This document shows positions 1-10,524 of a stretch of DNA of 64,000 bases, piece after piece. The position numbers were made by a program, and so were the translations under genes. Position 1 is the first letter of the stretch, and each line of letters begins with the position of its first letter. Where the stretch lies: assembly GCA_010015675.1 (NCBI GenBank), contig ML977004.1, positions 334,403-398,402 of the forward strand. Reading direction: 5' to 3'. This DNA comes from Byssothecium circinans. Taxonomy: Eukaryota > Ascomycota > Dothideomycetes > Pleosporales > Massarinaceae. The notes under the pieces were generated by a model. It did not search any database, was not told where the DNA came from, and saw only the letters and a program-made list of their open reading frames with translations.

Positions 1-1141
1 GTTAACGCGCGAGGCAGGAGAGCCCGCGCGGCTCTTAGAGCCTATCAGGCCTGTCGTTACGCGCTGGAACAGCTACCTTGATTTTATGGAGAGAGCAGTC
101 CTTCTCCACCGCCCAATTGATGCCCTCATTGATCACAGGGCGGAGAAAGCGCTAAGGGATAAGTCCTCAGCTCGTGCGCGCGGTAAGGCTCCTATTGACG
201 CCGGAGCTCCCACCAAAGGCCTCAGCGCTGCTGATTGGGCTACAATTAATCAATATATTGAAGTCCTTCAGCCCTTGAAGGAGGCTACAAAGAGACTCGA
301 AGGCCGCGGCGACTCTGGCCGTTTTGGAGCGATTTACGAGGTATATCCTACTTTTGAGTACCTCCTCACTCAGTTTGAGCAGCTTGTTAAGGGCTTTTCA
401 AGCGTTAATTTTAATGAGCTCGACGCTCCTAAGGACCACTTGAAAATCAACGTAACGGCAGCTCACACAAAGCTCTCAAAGTATTACACGCTGCTTGAAG
501 AAACGCCAGTTTATTACGCCTCTACAGTCCTCCACCCGTATTACAAATATTACTTTGTAAACTCATGGACTGGAGAGTACAAAGTATGGCTTGATAAAGC
601 GAACAAGCAATTCCAAGAGCTCTAGGCTGAGTACAAATCAGAGGATCCCTGCCCTGTCAACTCTCCTCCGCGTAAACGATTAAAACGCGTTAACAATATT
701 GACGACTACGCCGAATTACACGTTAGGCCACTAAGAGCTGAAACCGTAGTCCCTCTTAATAGTACTGACGAATTTGATCGCTGGTGGCACAACAAATTGA
801 GCGTCCCTAAGGATCACACATACCGTACAGATCCTATTGGGTACTGGCTATCTCTCCGCGATACATATCCCCGCCTTTCTCAGTTGGCCATTGATCTCCT
901 GTCGATCCCAGCGTCCTCCTGTTACTGTGAGAGAGTGTTCTCCAAGGTTGGCGATATAATGGAGCCCAAACGTCAAAAAATGAGCCCTCAATTGCTCTCC
1001 ACAATCACCTGCGTACGGAGCTGGCTGAGAGCTGGATACTCTCCGCCCCAGGAGACGGCCGACGGAGAGGACCTAGTAGAGCTCTCAGAGCTCGAGATAC
1101 AAGAGACCTATCAGGTATCGCAGTGGGATGAGCCTCTCTAG
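1..1141 (+). pseudogene. hAT-family transposase, 3' part, with one in-frame stop
   Basis: The reading frame is open from base 2 to the TAG at 623-625, and then from 626 to the TAG at 1139-1141. A single nonsense codon therefore splits one transposase. The N-terminal side shows the hAT catalytic-core segment with TRWNSYLDFMERA. The C-terminal side carries the hAT dimerisation domain: FDRWWHNK, then PRLSQLAIDLLSIPASS, then CERVFSKVGDIM. The start of the gene lies left of the window, so no true start codon can be chosen; the ATG at 86 is internal. hAT transposases cut and paste DNA flanked by short terminal inverted repeats and leave 8-bp target duplications. With the stop, this copy should give no full-length transposase, although its ends might still be mobilised by an active relative. 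Confidence 0.85.
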
Positions 1142-1176
1142 CTCTCTGCACACAAATATCATCTCCAAGCGATTTT

Positions 1177-1310
1177 TCAATCAATCAATCAATCAATCGT
1201 CAATCAAAACGCCCCCAAAATCACCATCAATCAATCAATCAAGTTTCTGAGGTTTCTGAGTATCAATCAAATCAATCACAGCGTCAAAATTGATCCTGAT
1301 TGATTGATGG
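1177..1310. repeat. subterminal TCAA/TTGA short repeats of the hAT element
   Basis: Tandem TCAA units occur at about 1177-1198 and 1226-1242, with looser copies at 1263-1279, and the reverse-strand form GATTGATTGATG at about 1298-1309. A short direct duplication (TTTCTGAGG type) lies at 1243-1260. The block sits between the transposase stop and the predicted transposon end. Clustered subterminal repeats are common in hAT elements and usually bind the transposase. That role is inferred here; the repeats themselves are seen. Confidence 0.6.
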
Positions 1311-1318
1311 CAACTCTG
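1305..1318 (+). mobile_element. predicted right terminus of the hAT transposon
   Basis: The sequence ending at 1318 reads, on the other strand, CAGAGTTGCCATCA. hAT terminal inverted repeats characteristically begin CAG or CAGGG/CAGAG. The next base to the right is the first of gene sequence that is coding on the opposite strand (the P-loop gene). The first 8 bases outside, GGCCCCGG at 1319-1326, would be the target duplication. The left end is outside the window, so neither the repeat pairing nor the duplication can be verified here. Confidence 0.55.
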
Positions 1319-2012
1319 GGCCCCGGGGTCGGCGTAAAGATGCACATCCGCAGACGTGGAGATGTAGGCGTCTCGCTCGCCAACAATAGGGGTGACGTAT
1401 GATGTTCGGTCAGAAGTAGGGTCATCAAGTGTGGACTACATATTTAGCGCTCAGTGTCAAGTCCCAGCATTCAAGAGAGGAGAGCTGCCACAAACCCTGA
1501 TAAGCAGACTAATAAGGGCACTTTTTCCAGCGCCTATAAACTACTTAGCTAGGCAACCATTGACTTCCTGATTGAGGATCGGGCTTACCTGTCCTTCCAA
1601 TGAATGAAACCACCCCGGGATAGGTGTTCAAGGGACTCGAGGTGGGGCTCTCGAGCAACAAGCAATCATATGCCGTGCCCTCATCCAGGAAGAAGCCTTC
1701 TTTTTTAATATGAGACAACCCGAACCACTTAGTATCTGCATCGTTTTCAGGGAATCTGGCCGTGGCTTTGGGGGCGGTGCTGTCGGGTTGTGGTTGCCTC
1801 GGGATCTTGAGGACTTGGTCCACAACTTTGACATCGAGCGGCAACGACTTTTCGTGGACTTGCACTCAGCCTGGTTTATGCAACCGCTGACTCCCTACCC
1901 AGCAGTTTTCGCAGTAGTTTTCATCACATCTTGTACAGTAATAGGACTGTGGCGATACGTCCTCGTGGGGTATTACGCAGGGACGAACCAATTCGGCGTC
2001 GTCGTCAGACAT
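1319..2012 (-). pseudogene. zinc-finger/P-loop NTPase gene, 5' part, truncated by transposon
   Basis: On the minus strand an ATG at 2012 opens a frame with a B-box-like cluster (YYCTRCDENYCENCW plus a following His), then a TGA at 1868-1866, then the same frame continues through DTKWFGL and YPGVVSFIGRTG. Two introns can be drawn, 1588-1534 and 1495-1436, both GT...TAG. Removing the first gives an intact Walker A motif, GRTGAGKSALISLL. Removing the second leads into TPIVGERDA and SADVHLYADP, ending at the hAT terminus at 1319. The layout (zinc finger, P-loop, then a conserved block) matches large uncharacterised dynamin/GTPase-like proteins of filamentous fungi that I recognise from memory. 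The in-frame TGA and the transposon make this copy non-functional as a full protein. The remainder is expected left of the transposon. Confidence 0.7.
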
Positions 2013-3153
2013 GGCGTCAGTATCGAAAGATTCTTGTATAAACAATGACGCGCTGGTTGGAATTAGTAAATCAAGGGCTCTTCAGAACACGGGATAGCAT
2101 GAATACTCCAAGGGCCCAAGAGACACCAACTGCTGGGAATCTAGGGGTGGTTCGGCTTCAAGGATCTTGGATTCGGAGAGAGGCAGTGACGGGATGGCGG
2201 AAATCAAATTTGAGAGAATGGGAATATATGCCGGACGTAAAGGCTAACGATTTCAAATTAGTTCTGCTGAGCTTAATTCTCCTAAATATATCTACCGCAC
2301 TGCAAGTGGAGATGCAGCAATCGCAAAATTAGGCGAGTGCTGCCTTACGCACCTGCATGTAAATACGAACGCCAACGCATTTTCGTACGATTTTGGAACC
2401 ACCAGGCGGCTAAAATGAGTCCAATGCAAGCCATTTAGAATGGGAAGGCGAAAATTGCGGTGATCAGTGATTGGTATCTACTACCCTCCTCTAGCATCCA
2501 CCTTCCACTTTGCTCTGGTTACTAGTACCCGCCCAATCTATCAGCAGCCTTGACTCTTGAGAAAAAATGAATCACATCATGAACAATATATTCACCAATT
2601 AATAGGCTACGGCACTCTGCTTTCGAAGCATTATGCAGTAATGTCTCTTCCTATTTCTATCCCCTTCCCCGCAAATTGGGCCAGCGCGACGGCCCGCGCT
2701 ATGATCCGCATCCAGAGCCGCCCGCTTCGAACATGTAACTAAGGTAGTCAACGAAGCTTGGAAACAGCCTACAGTAGTAGATATAGAGCTCGCCTAGTCG
2801 TGCATATATATATAAGATTTTCGCGAATAGAGAGTAAGCGGGTATAGGCAATTCTCGGCATGAACCTCCGTCCACGGCCGATTATATGGCTTGACACGTG
2901 TGAATTGAACGCATGCTTCAACCTGGGCGCGATGGAGGGTTTCCACTCTATCAACCGAAGTTCTTGTATCTATCTCTTTACTTGGGCAGTGGCCATGTCA
3001 CGATCCCCGTGTTTTAAGGTTGATTGGTCGCCATAGGACGCTGGCCGGCTATCTGTGAGTGCCATTGGGTGCGAAGTGAGGTGAACTGGCCCGCATTAAA
3101 TCCTGCATACACACAAACATCACTCTGCGCTCCCCCCCCCCTTTCTCACACGC
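2013..3153. other. intergenic, no gene seen
   Basis: Small open frames on both strands (for example 2045-2332 and 2557-2742) resemble no family and have no convincing splice context. The left part should include the promoter of the broken P-loop gene; the right part is the 3' flank of the GMC oxidoreductase, including a C-run at about 3131-3141. Confidence 0.5.
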
Positions 3154-5349
3154 TCAAGCAACCCCCTTGATAATATCCGCCGCCCTCTCCGCCACCGCAT
3201 ATACAGTCGTCATAGTATGCGACGCCGGCAAAATAGGAATAACACTCGCATCCACGACCCTCAACCCCTCGACCCCATAAACCTTCAACTTAGTATCCAC
3301 CACGCCGCCGTCTTCCCTCTTCCCCATCTTACAGGTGCCAGCGGGATGATACAGGGTAGACGCCTGCTGCCTGATATACGCATCGATGTCGGCGTCGCTG
3401 GTCACGTTCACACCAGGCGCGATTTCGAACGGCTGCAGTTCCGCAAAGGACGGCTGTGAGGCAATACGCCGCGCGAAGCGCACGGCCTCGCGCAGGAGCT
3501 GCGTGTCGAGCGGGTTGCGCAGGAACCCTACGTCTGCGACGGGGGCGTCGAAGATGCTGCGGGAAGGGGCTTGCACGCTGCCGCGCGAGTACGGGTGCTG
3601 GAGGCCGAGGACCATGGTGCCGTCTGCGGGGATGATTTCGAGGAACGCGGCATCGTCGGCGAGGAGCTTGGCGTTGAGGGATGCATATTGCGCGGTGTAG
3701 CCTTTGGCGACGCAGGAGGGCGTGTTGGGGGGCAGGGAGAGGGAGGCATCAGAGGAGAGAGCCGAAGCTTGGATCGCGGCGCTGGCGTTGGTGTAGGTGG
3801 AGGCTGGGAGGAAAAGCAGGAAGTCGCCTGTTGGGGAGCTCAGGGGGCCTCGTCGGGAGCTGTCGTATTGGGCGCGGGCTTCGGCGGCGAAGGTTGTGTT
3901 GGAGTTTAGGGAGGCCATGACTGCGAGGGGAGTGGTGACTTTGGGGCTTGGTGTTAGCTGCGGGACGTGGGTGAATGTAGGTGATCGCATTTACGTACTG
4001 GTATGGACGACGTCAACTGAAACGTGATCGTGTAAGTTGTGGCCTACTGCGGGGAGATCTACAACTGTGGGGACGTTTATGCTTGAAAGAAGGGTAGGGT
4101 CGCCAATGCCGGAAACTTGTAGTAGTTGAGGTGAGTGCAGAGTTCCAGCGGCTATGATCACTTCTCGCCTTGCCGTGACGGTCTGTGGTGCTGCATTGGC
4201 CGAAGCAGCGAACTATGATAGATCTGTTAGCATGGACATACTCCACTCAAATGTTTTAGTTCATGCTTACCTCAACACCAGTAGCTTTTACGGTAGCATT
4301 GCCAGAAGTTAGGATCCGAGTTGCCTGCTGGCCAGTAATGAGATGGAAATTCGCCCTCGGTTCAGCAGAATCATAGTAAGCCTCATCAGCAGAAGAACGC
4401 TCGTATTCAGTGGGGTCCATGTTGTGTGGGCAGAAGTAGCCACCAATGGCATTGCCACCGGCTTGGTCCTCGGAGATGGGGATGTTGAGACTGTTGGTCG
4501 TTTGAATCCAATTCTCTGTCTGATATTAGTCTTGCTGACAGATTTAACGGAGGGGTTTCCTGTAATATCACTCACTTGTCGTGGGCCAGATGAACGGCGA
4601 GTATGTAGAGTGCATGTGGCCTTCGGAGCCATGCGCACCTTCAACCCACGTGATGTTGTACTCATTTCGAATCTCTTCGGTTGGCGGAGTGAAGATCTCG
4701 TTCTACAAAATCATCAGTCTTCGATACATAGCGAGCAATCTCCATCGAGGAACCTACCTTCTTGAAGTACGGTAGTAGACCGTCAAAATTCCATCCTTCA
4801 TTGCCGAGCGCCTCCCAGCCATCGTAATCCGATTTCGAGCCGCGGTCGAAAACCATACGGTTCAGTTTCGTGGAGCCGCCAACGACCTTACCTTGTGGGA
4901 GTCCGACACTTCGGCCGCCTATGGCTTCACCTGCAGTATAAGTCGTGTTCCAGTCGTACTGGGTACCGACTGCTCCGCCCGCAAGGCCTGGAATTCTGAC
5001 AAAGTCCTCATTCTGGTCGCTGTGCATTTGTTAGTATAGTACAGTCACACCGAAGATAGTGGAAAGGCTCACAATTGCCCAGCTTCGATGACGAGGACGG
5101 TAGTACCTGCGTACGTTTTAGTGCGAATAGGGGTTGGAAAGGTTAAAGAAGCGTACCTGAGTCCTCCGAGAGCCGGTTCGCGACAGTCAAACCAGCTGCA
5201 CCTGCGCCAACGACTACATAGTCATACTCGCTGAGAAGGTATCCTTGCCGAGAGATGATGCGGCCGTTGAAGAGAGGGTGGGCCAGCGCGCTCGTTGCAG
5301 ACAGGGCAATGGTCCACGAAAGAAGACTGCACTTAGCCAGTGACAGCAT
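3154..5349 (-). CDS. secreted GMC flavin oxidoreductase (aryl-alcohol oxidase/choline dehydrogenase-like)
   Basis: FAD-dependent oxidoreductase of the glucose-methanol-choline family, which oxidises alcohols or sugars, often passing electrons to O2. Exons on the minus strand: 5349-5157, 5106-5073, 5019-4758, 4702-4576, 4515-4271, 4212 to about 3995, and about 3946-3154, giving roughly 623 aa, normal for the family. The last junction is uncertain: the better-looking acceptor near 3955 gives the wrong phase. Residues 1-23 form a signal peptide ending SALA. The FAD-binding GxGxxG is at residues 48-53 (VVVGAGAAGLT). GMC signatures follow (GGRSVGLPQGKVVGGST, then AAGTLHSPQLLQVSGIGDP). The C-terminus has the two active-site histidine regions (YHPAGTCKMG and ASHTMTTVYAVAERAAD). 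The substrate cannot be read from sequence. Likely extracellular or secretory. Confidence 0.88.
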
Positions 5350-5426
5350 GTTGGGTAGGAGAGGACTCGAAAACCACTAAAAGAACGAAGCGGTTAACCG
5401 CACTTCCAATTGGCGTGCACAGCACG

Positions 5427-5435
5427 TTTTTATAT
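5427..5435 (-). promoter_or_regulatory. TATA box of the GMC oxidoreductase
   Basis: TATATAAAA on the minus strand, about 80 bases upstream of the ATG at 5349, a usual distance for a fungal TATA element. It supports that start codon. Position and sequence are seen; function is inferred. Confidence 0.5.
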
Positions 5436-7598
5436 ACCCCGGGGTCATTTCCGGCCGTGAAGCTACCAATTTAACGGCGGCTTGTGTATTGTTATGCCGC
5501 GTCAATGATGCCATTACATTCGCAGAAACACCTCCGATAAGCGAAGGTCATCCTAGATCGTGTTATACCTCATAAGGCCGTTGTCTCGCCAGTACAATAT
5601 ATTGGTCAGGGTGTCAATGGTACCTGGTGTTCGTCGTCGAACCGTAATAGCGTTCTGAGCGTTTACAACTGCCGATGGGTGCCATGGTTGAAACAAAGAC
5701 AGGGGCAGGCCCAGCAGGGACTTTGGAAATGCTTTAAAGTTTAAATACATACCCGAGGTAGTCGGTTCTTCGTTCACGTGTGGGTGCTGTTACGCATCGT
5801 CCAGCATCGGTTGTTTTTGCACTGAATGCTTTCCGGATATTCAAACTGTGCCTCTCGCCTGAAAACCGAGTTGTTTGGAGTACAAATATTCGCGAAGTGA
5901 AAACAGATGTAATGGGGCTACCTTGGGGATTTTCCGGGTGTGCCGGCGCTTCATATGGATCATCCAGCGGCTACGTCCCGGTCTATACTTTCTTCATCGG
6001 AAGGAAACGATGGCGCCGCGGATCATCTGTGTATCCCGAGGTCTTTCAAAAAGTGCGCTTTCTTGCCCAGCGATATCGTTCGTAGCCGAGTTCCAATAGT
6101 TTGTTTCGTCCATGAATAAGGCGTTCAGAAGGGAGGATTCACTGAACTTTGGTCATGATAGCTTCGAAGATGCACTTTCGTGCTGGCTGATCGAGCGGAC
6201 TTCTTGTTGCCCTTACAGCGCGAAAGCAGACATGTCGTTGTTTAGCAAACGACTGCGGGCCTGACTACACCGCATCTATCACCGCGTACAGTGTTTTCGC
6301 TCCACCTGGCATCATCTAGCATCCTCTATCAGGGAAAGCTGACTCACCTATGGCGAAGACAAAGCAGTTTGCAAGGCCCTCAACTCAGCGATTTGTGGGC
6401 TGTAGCCCTGCATTGATTTACTGTTGCTTCTGCTTGGTAAGTGCGTTACTGTAAGGCAAGGTAGGCGACAGTGGGCGCGGCGGCCATGCTGGGGTAGGGA
6501 GGGTCAGCATCTCACGTGCCTTCCATCTCACGAACCGTCGCGGGCGTCGGGGGGCGAAACGTTCGCTTTGATGCGGGGGACGTGGTTGTTATACCAATGG
6601 TAGAGGGAGAATGCCAGAGTACGACGGCGTCGTGTCTGTGCTCGGTCCTCTGTAGCACAGAAAGGCCAGGAAGTGCAGCGGCGGGGTGGAACGAGGCTGT
6701 CTTCGCAATTCGTAATTGTACCACGCTGATTTCAAACACGATCAAAGAAACAGCCTGACGAAGATACCCCAATGCCTATCACAGACTGGCGTCTTGGGTT
6801 AATTGTCGACACCGCCTTGAGTGTCCGAGAAGTTGGTCACTGATGCGCAGAGTAGCGGGGGCCTTCAACGCAGCATGGTCAAAGTTGCGGTCAACCAAAC
6901 TTACACTGCCACGATGCCACACGCCCGGAGCTTCGCCGGCTCACTCACACCGTCACCAGCACTGCATTGTGCTGCCTTTTGGAACGCTTAACGCCCTGCA
7001 TGATGTGCGCTGCGATACGCTACGGTGCGGTAAGTTTGCATCGCTTTGTCGAACTAGCGGAGAGGGAGAGTTTGAAAGTGTAGCGCTCGTACGCCCTGGA
7101 CCCCATTCCCCTTTCCATCTGCATTCCAGTCCAACCCAACCCAACCGCTATCTTAGCTACGTCCCGCCCCGTCTCGCAATCACCCGTGATATATAAATCA
7201 CTCGAGGGTCACCTACCACACTTGTAGCTATTTGGTTCACACTTCGCTCCTTCGGTGCCAGACCTGACCGACGGTACCTTCAACCTCGATCCAACAACAT
7301 AAGCTTAAATGTTTCGTGGCGGACGTTTAATCTACGCCAATAAATCGTCTGATTGAACCCCCGCCCACACCCGACAAGATCGCAAGCCAGCCCTACCCGA
7401 TCCTTCGCCTCGTTTTACCATCCGTGGCATGGACCTCAGCTTCATCTTTGCGCACCCGGCAGGCGGACGTTAGCCGTTCTGTTTCTTTATTTCACGGACT
7501 TACGAAGGCTTGTCGGCACCACTCGCTTGCACAGTGCTCGGGTCTGTATGCTATAGCATTCGACGGGTGCGCGCTCCTCGCTCGCGAACTGCAGACAC
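5436..7598. other. intergenic between divergent genes, no gene seen
   Basis: About 2.2 kb between the divergent GMC oxidoreductase and transcription-factor genes. Open frames of 60-117 codons occur (for example 5780-6085, 6512-6772 and 6843-7196), but none shows a recognisable motif. The last kilobase is pyrimidine-rich, with CCAACCCAACC-type tracts near 7130-7145, as expected for a fungal promoter and 5' leader. Short upstream ATGs (7353, 7424) precede the main start. Confidence 0.45.
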
Positions 7599-9941
7599 AT
7601 GAACGACAAGATCATGACAGCTCCCCCGACTCAGATGCCGCTTTTCACCTTCAGCGATTCGCCGCATTTCTTTGCGCCGGCTTTGGCGCCACTGGACGAG
7701 AGTTTTGGATGGGACGCAGCGATGAGGACGCCGCAGAGTTCGGATGATGGAGGGGTTGAGATTCCAATGATGCGTGAGGCTGATGCCACGCCCTCAAGCC
7801 GCCCGCGATCGAGCAGAAAGTCAACATCGCCAACGTCGGCCAATAATGAGCCAAAGCCACCTGCAAATGATTTGCTCTTCATCACGGGAACGACGCCGGC
7901 GGATTTCAAGACGAAGAAGAATATGACGAGGGTGAGGAAAAAGGCGATGGGTAGCTGGTTGGAGAAGGAGAAGAAGCCGCGCGATTCAAAGAAAGAGCAG
8001 AGAAGGCAGTCAAGGGAAGCTTCGACGTGTTCTAGGGCGAGTGTGGGGAGTTGGGAGATGCCAGATCAGTATTCTGGTAATGATGCGGCGCCAAGGCGAT
8101 TGGGTGAAAAGAGAGAGGCTCCTGAGTATTCGCCCACTGAAAGCGCGTATGAGCACGAGACTACTACAACACCAGAGGAAGTCCAAAAGGTTTCTAGGAT
8201 ACCACCGGTCACTGGCGAATTCGTCCTACCCAGCGCACCAATTGTGATTCCCAGCCGAGAAACATTGGCTTTGCCGTACTACGAATACATTCCAGGACCC
8301 TTCCAGTCCATCGGTAAACCTCTCGATCCATTCGTGACAATCTATCAAGTCTCGCATCCACGCGTCTCTGTCGAAACGCTGAAGTACCACTGTACTCAAG
8401 CTTTTGGCTCGAGGGCGATGGGCAGGTATTGGGTGCCTGCGCTTGTGAAGAGTCCGCATGCTTTCTTAAGCACGCTGTGCATCGCATCAGCGCATTTCGA
8501 TGCAATCAACGACCGTGCGATTGAAAGTGTACAGACAATGGCATTGCGACAAGAAATCATACATTTGATCAGCCAGAGTCTGTTGAATCCGCAAACTAGG
8601 ACGAATGACTTCAATGTCATTGCGGTTACACAGCTGATTGCCAGTGAGCTGATCGCTGGTCAAGAAACTGCACTGGCGTATCATGAAGCTGGCCTGGAGA
8701 CGATGGTGTATCAAAGAGGAGGACTAAACAAGCTAGGTCTCAACGGGAGAGTCGCATCAACAGCAACATGGGTACTACTAGAATCCGCAGTGCTAAGAGA
8801 GGCAAGACCCAAGGCGATATACACCCACTTCGCCACCATACATTCCGCCAAAAACTACCCCAACACAGCAACCATCCCCGAATCACCCATCTACTGCCCA
8901 AAAGGCGAGTACGAGACGCTTAAGCGCTCCGCAGGTTGCAAATCACAAGCGCTTGACCTCCTGAAAGACATCCGTATGATGCTCGACCTCTTCCTGCACG
9001 AAACGAAGCAAAGTCGCCAGAACTCGCTTTCCCTGAAGAACATTTTCAAGAAAATCACCACACAATATCCCAAGGTAGCAGAGCTGCGGAAAACTAATGT
9101 TCTCTCGCCGAATGACTGGAAGTACGAGGCTATACGCATAACGGCGATCATTACGGCGACGGCGATCATGCACAGAATACCCCTCTCAGAGGCTCTAGTA
9201 CATGCCGCTGCATTAAAAAATGGGACCGCCTTGGATACTTCGCAACACACAGTCTCCCCAACGACAGCTACTACACGACACGACTCACCCACAACAACTT
9301 TCTCAACCAGTCCAACATACACCACAGCATACAGCCCCTCATACGACCACGAACAACAAAACAACCCCTTCGCCTTCACGCCAACTACACCAGCAACAAA
9401 ACTGCCCTTCCCCTCCCCCCCATTCGCCCTCCACGCAATGACCCCCCTCCCCCTTCCAAACCCTCTCCACTACCCCACAACATCCACATCCGTATCCATA
9501 ACCGTCTCCAAACCCACACCCCCATCCCCCACAGCTGCGCTCCTCACACACCTCAGAACCGCACTCCAATCCTCCGACCTCGTGGAATGCTGGTCCGATA
9601 TGGCCGGCGTGCTCCTCTGGATCAGTCTCACCGTCGGCGCAGCGAGTCGGTGTCTCTCCTCCTCCCCCTCCTCCCGAGACCCGAGAGAAGATGAAAGGAA
9701 TCAAGTCCTACGGAAATGGTTCAGGGCCATGACGATGCGAGTCTCCATTGTGCTGTGCTTTGAGCATCCTCAGGCCATGTTGGGGACGTTGGGGCGCATG
9801 GGGGAGGTGGTGGAGGCGGTGGGGTATGCGGAGAATGCGAGTGGGAGTGCGGGTGTGGGCGCGAGTGTGAGTGTGAATGGAGTGGAGAAAAGGGGGGAGA
9901 AGAAAAGGGAAGCAGGGCCGTCGAAGAGGAGAAGAGCATGA
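7599..9941 (+). CDS. fungal transcription-factor-like protein without a Zn2Cys6 cluster
   Basis: Single-exon, 780 aa. The N-terminal third is low-complexity and basic. It contains FITGTTPADFKTKKNMTRVRKK followed by a basic KEKKPRDSKKEQRRQSRE stretch, an arrangement found in many Pezizomycotina regulators that lack a zinc cluster. From about residue 225 (PYYEYIPGPFQSIGKPLDPF) through the middle it matches the helical fungal-specific regulatory domain seen after Zn2Cys6 domains: VPALVKSPHAFLSTLCIASAHFDA, then LIAGQETALAYHEAGLETMVYQRGG. A Thr/Pro/Ser-rich linker covers about 545-640. The C-terminus ends in a basic KKREAGPSKRRRA, probably a nuclear localisation signal. DNA binding is inferred only from the family. 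The start at 7599 gives the MNDKIMTAPPTQ N-terminus. Confidence 0.72.
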   Translation: MNDKIMTAPPTQMPLFTFSDSPHFFAPALAPLDESFGWDAAMRTPQSSDDGGVEIPMMREADATPSSRPRSSRKSTSPTSANNEPKPPANDLLFITGTTPADFKTKKNMTRVRKKAMGSWLEKEKKPRDSKKEQRRQSREASTCSRASVGSWEMPDQYSGNDAAPRRLGEKREAPEYSPTESAYEHETTTTPEEVQKVSRIPPVTGEFVLPSAPIVIPSRETLALPYYEYIPGPFQSIGKPLDPFVTIYQVSHPRVSVETLKYHCTQAFGSRAMGRYWVPALVKSPHAFLSTLCIASAHFDAINDRAIESVQTMALRQEIIHLISQSLLNPQTRTNDFNVIAVTQLIASELIAGQETALAYHEAGLETMVYQRGGLNKLGLNGRVASTATWVLLESAVLREARPKAIYTHFATIHSAKNYPNTATIPESPIYCPKGEYETLKRSAGCKSQALDLLKDIRMMLDLFLHETKQSRQNSLSLKNIFKKITTQYPKVAELRKTNVLSPNDWKYEAIRITAIITATAIMHRIPLSEALVHAAALKNGTALDTSQHTVSPTTATTRHDSPTTTFSTSPTYTTAYSPSYDHEQQNNPFAFTPTTPATKLPFPSPPFALHAMTPLPLPNPLHYPTTSTSVSITVSKPTPPSPTAALLTHLRTALQSSDLVECWSDMAGVLLWISLTVGAASRCLSSSPSSRDPREDERNQVLRKWFRAMTMRVSIVLCFEHPQAMLGTLGRMGEVVEAVGYAENASGSAGVGASVSVNGVEKRGEKKREAGPSKRRRA

Positions 9942-10524
9942 ATGGATACGAAAACACGAGAATCGGGGGATAAGGAGGCGTTTAGGAGAGGCGTAGACAA
10001 GCCTCGTCAGCACGGCTAGCATCCGGTTGTCGCCACTCGCTGGTCCGGGGGAAGGAATACGAGGTTTGATCATGTTCGGCTGGGGGTTCAGCTGAACAGC
10101 AGCGCGGGTATGGCGTTCATTTTTTCCCCGGGTGGGTTGGGAGCCTCAGGCAGCGACGGGAGCTGCGCAAGGCTGCCGGCGTTTAGGAATTTTTTTTTTT
10201 CGTCATTCACTTCACCATCTTGTCTTCATACCTTTTCGGATTTTTGTCTTCGGGTATCACGGTCTGGCGGTGCTATCGTGTCTGCTTTTAGAAGGCCAGA
10301 CACTGGATCGAGTCTTTGTGGAAGACAGGATAAAATTTCCTACGAATACACACCCTGAACTAAATCCTCCAGCCGTTCATGATGCCCTCATAGCCATATC
10401 CATACTGTCTGACCAGACAACCTGCCATTACCCGCCGCGAGTGTGTGTATCCGTATGCCCAAATGCCCATATCCCATCTCCTCAGGTCATTACATGCCAT
10501 CATGCCATCGTATCCCCAGCACGT
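9942..10524. other. convergent intergenic region
   Basis: Lies between the 3' ends of the transcription-factor-like gene and the I78 gene. It contains a T-run at 10191-10200 and no coding signature that I can support. Confidence 0.5.

Noticed and set aside
3571..3909. Gly-rich plus-strand frame inside the GMC oxidoreductase
   Set aside because: Antisense shadow of the last GMC exon.
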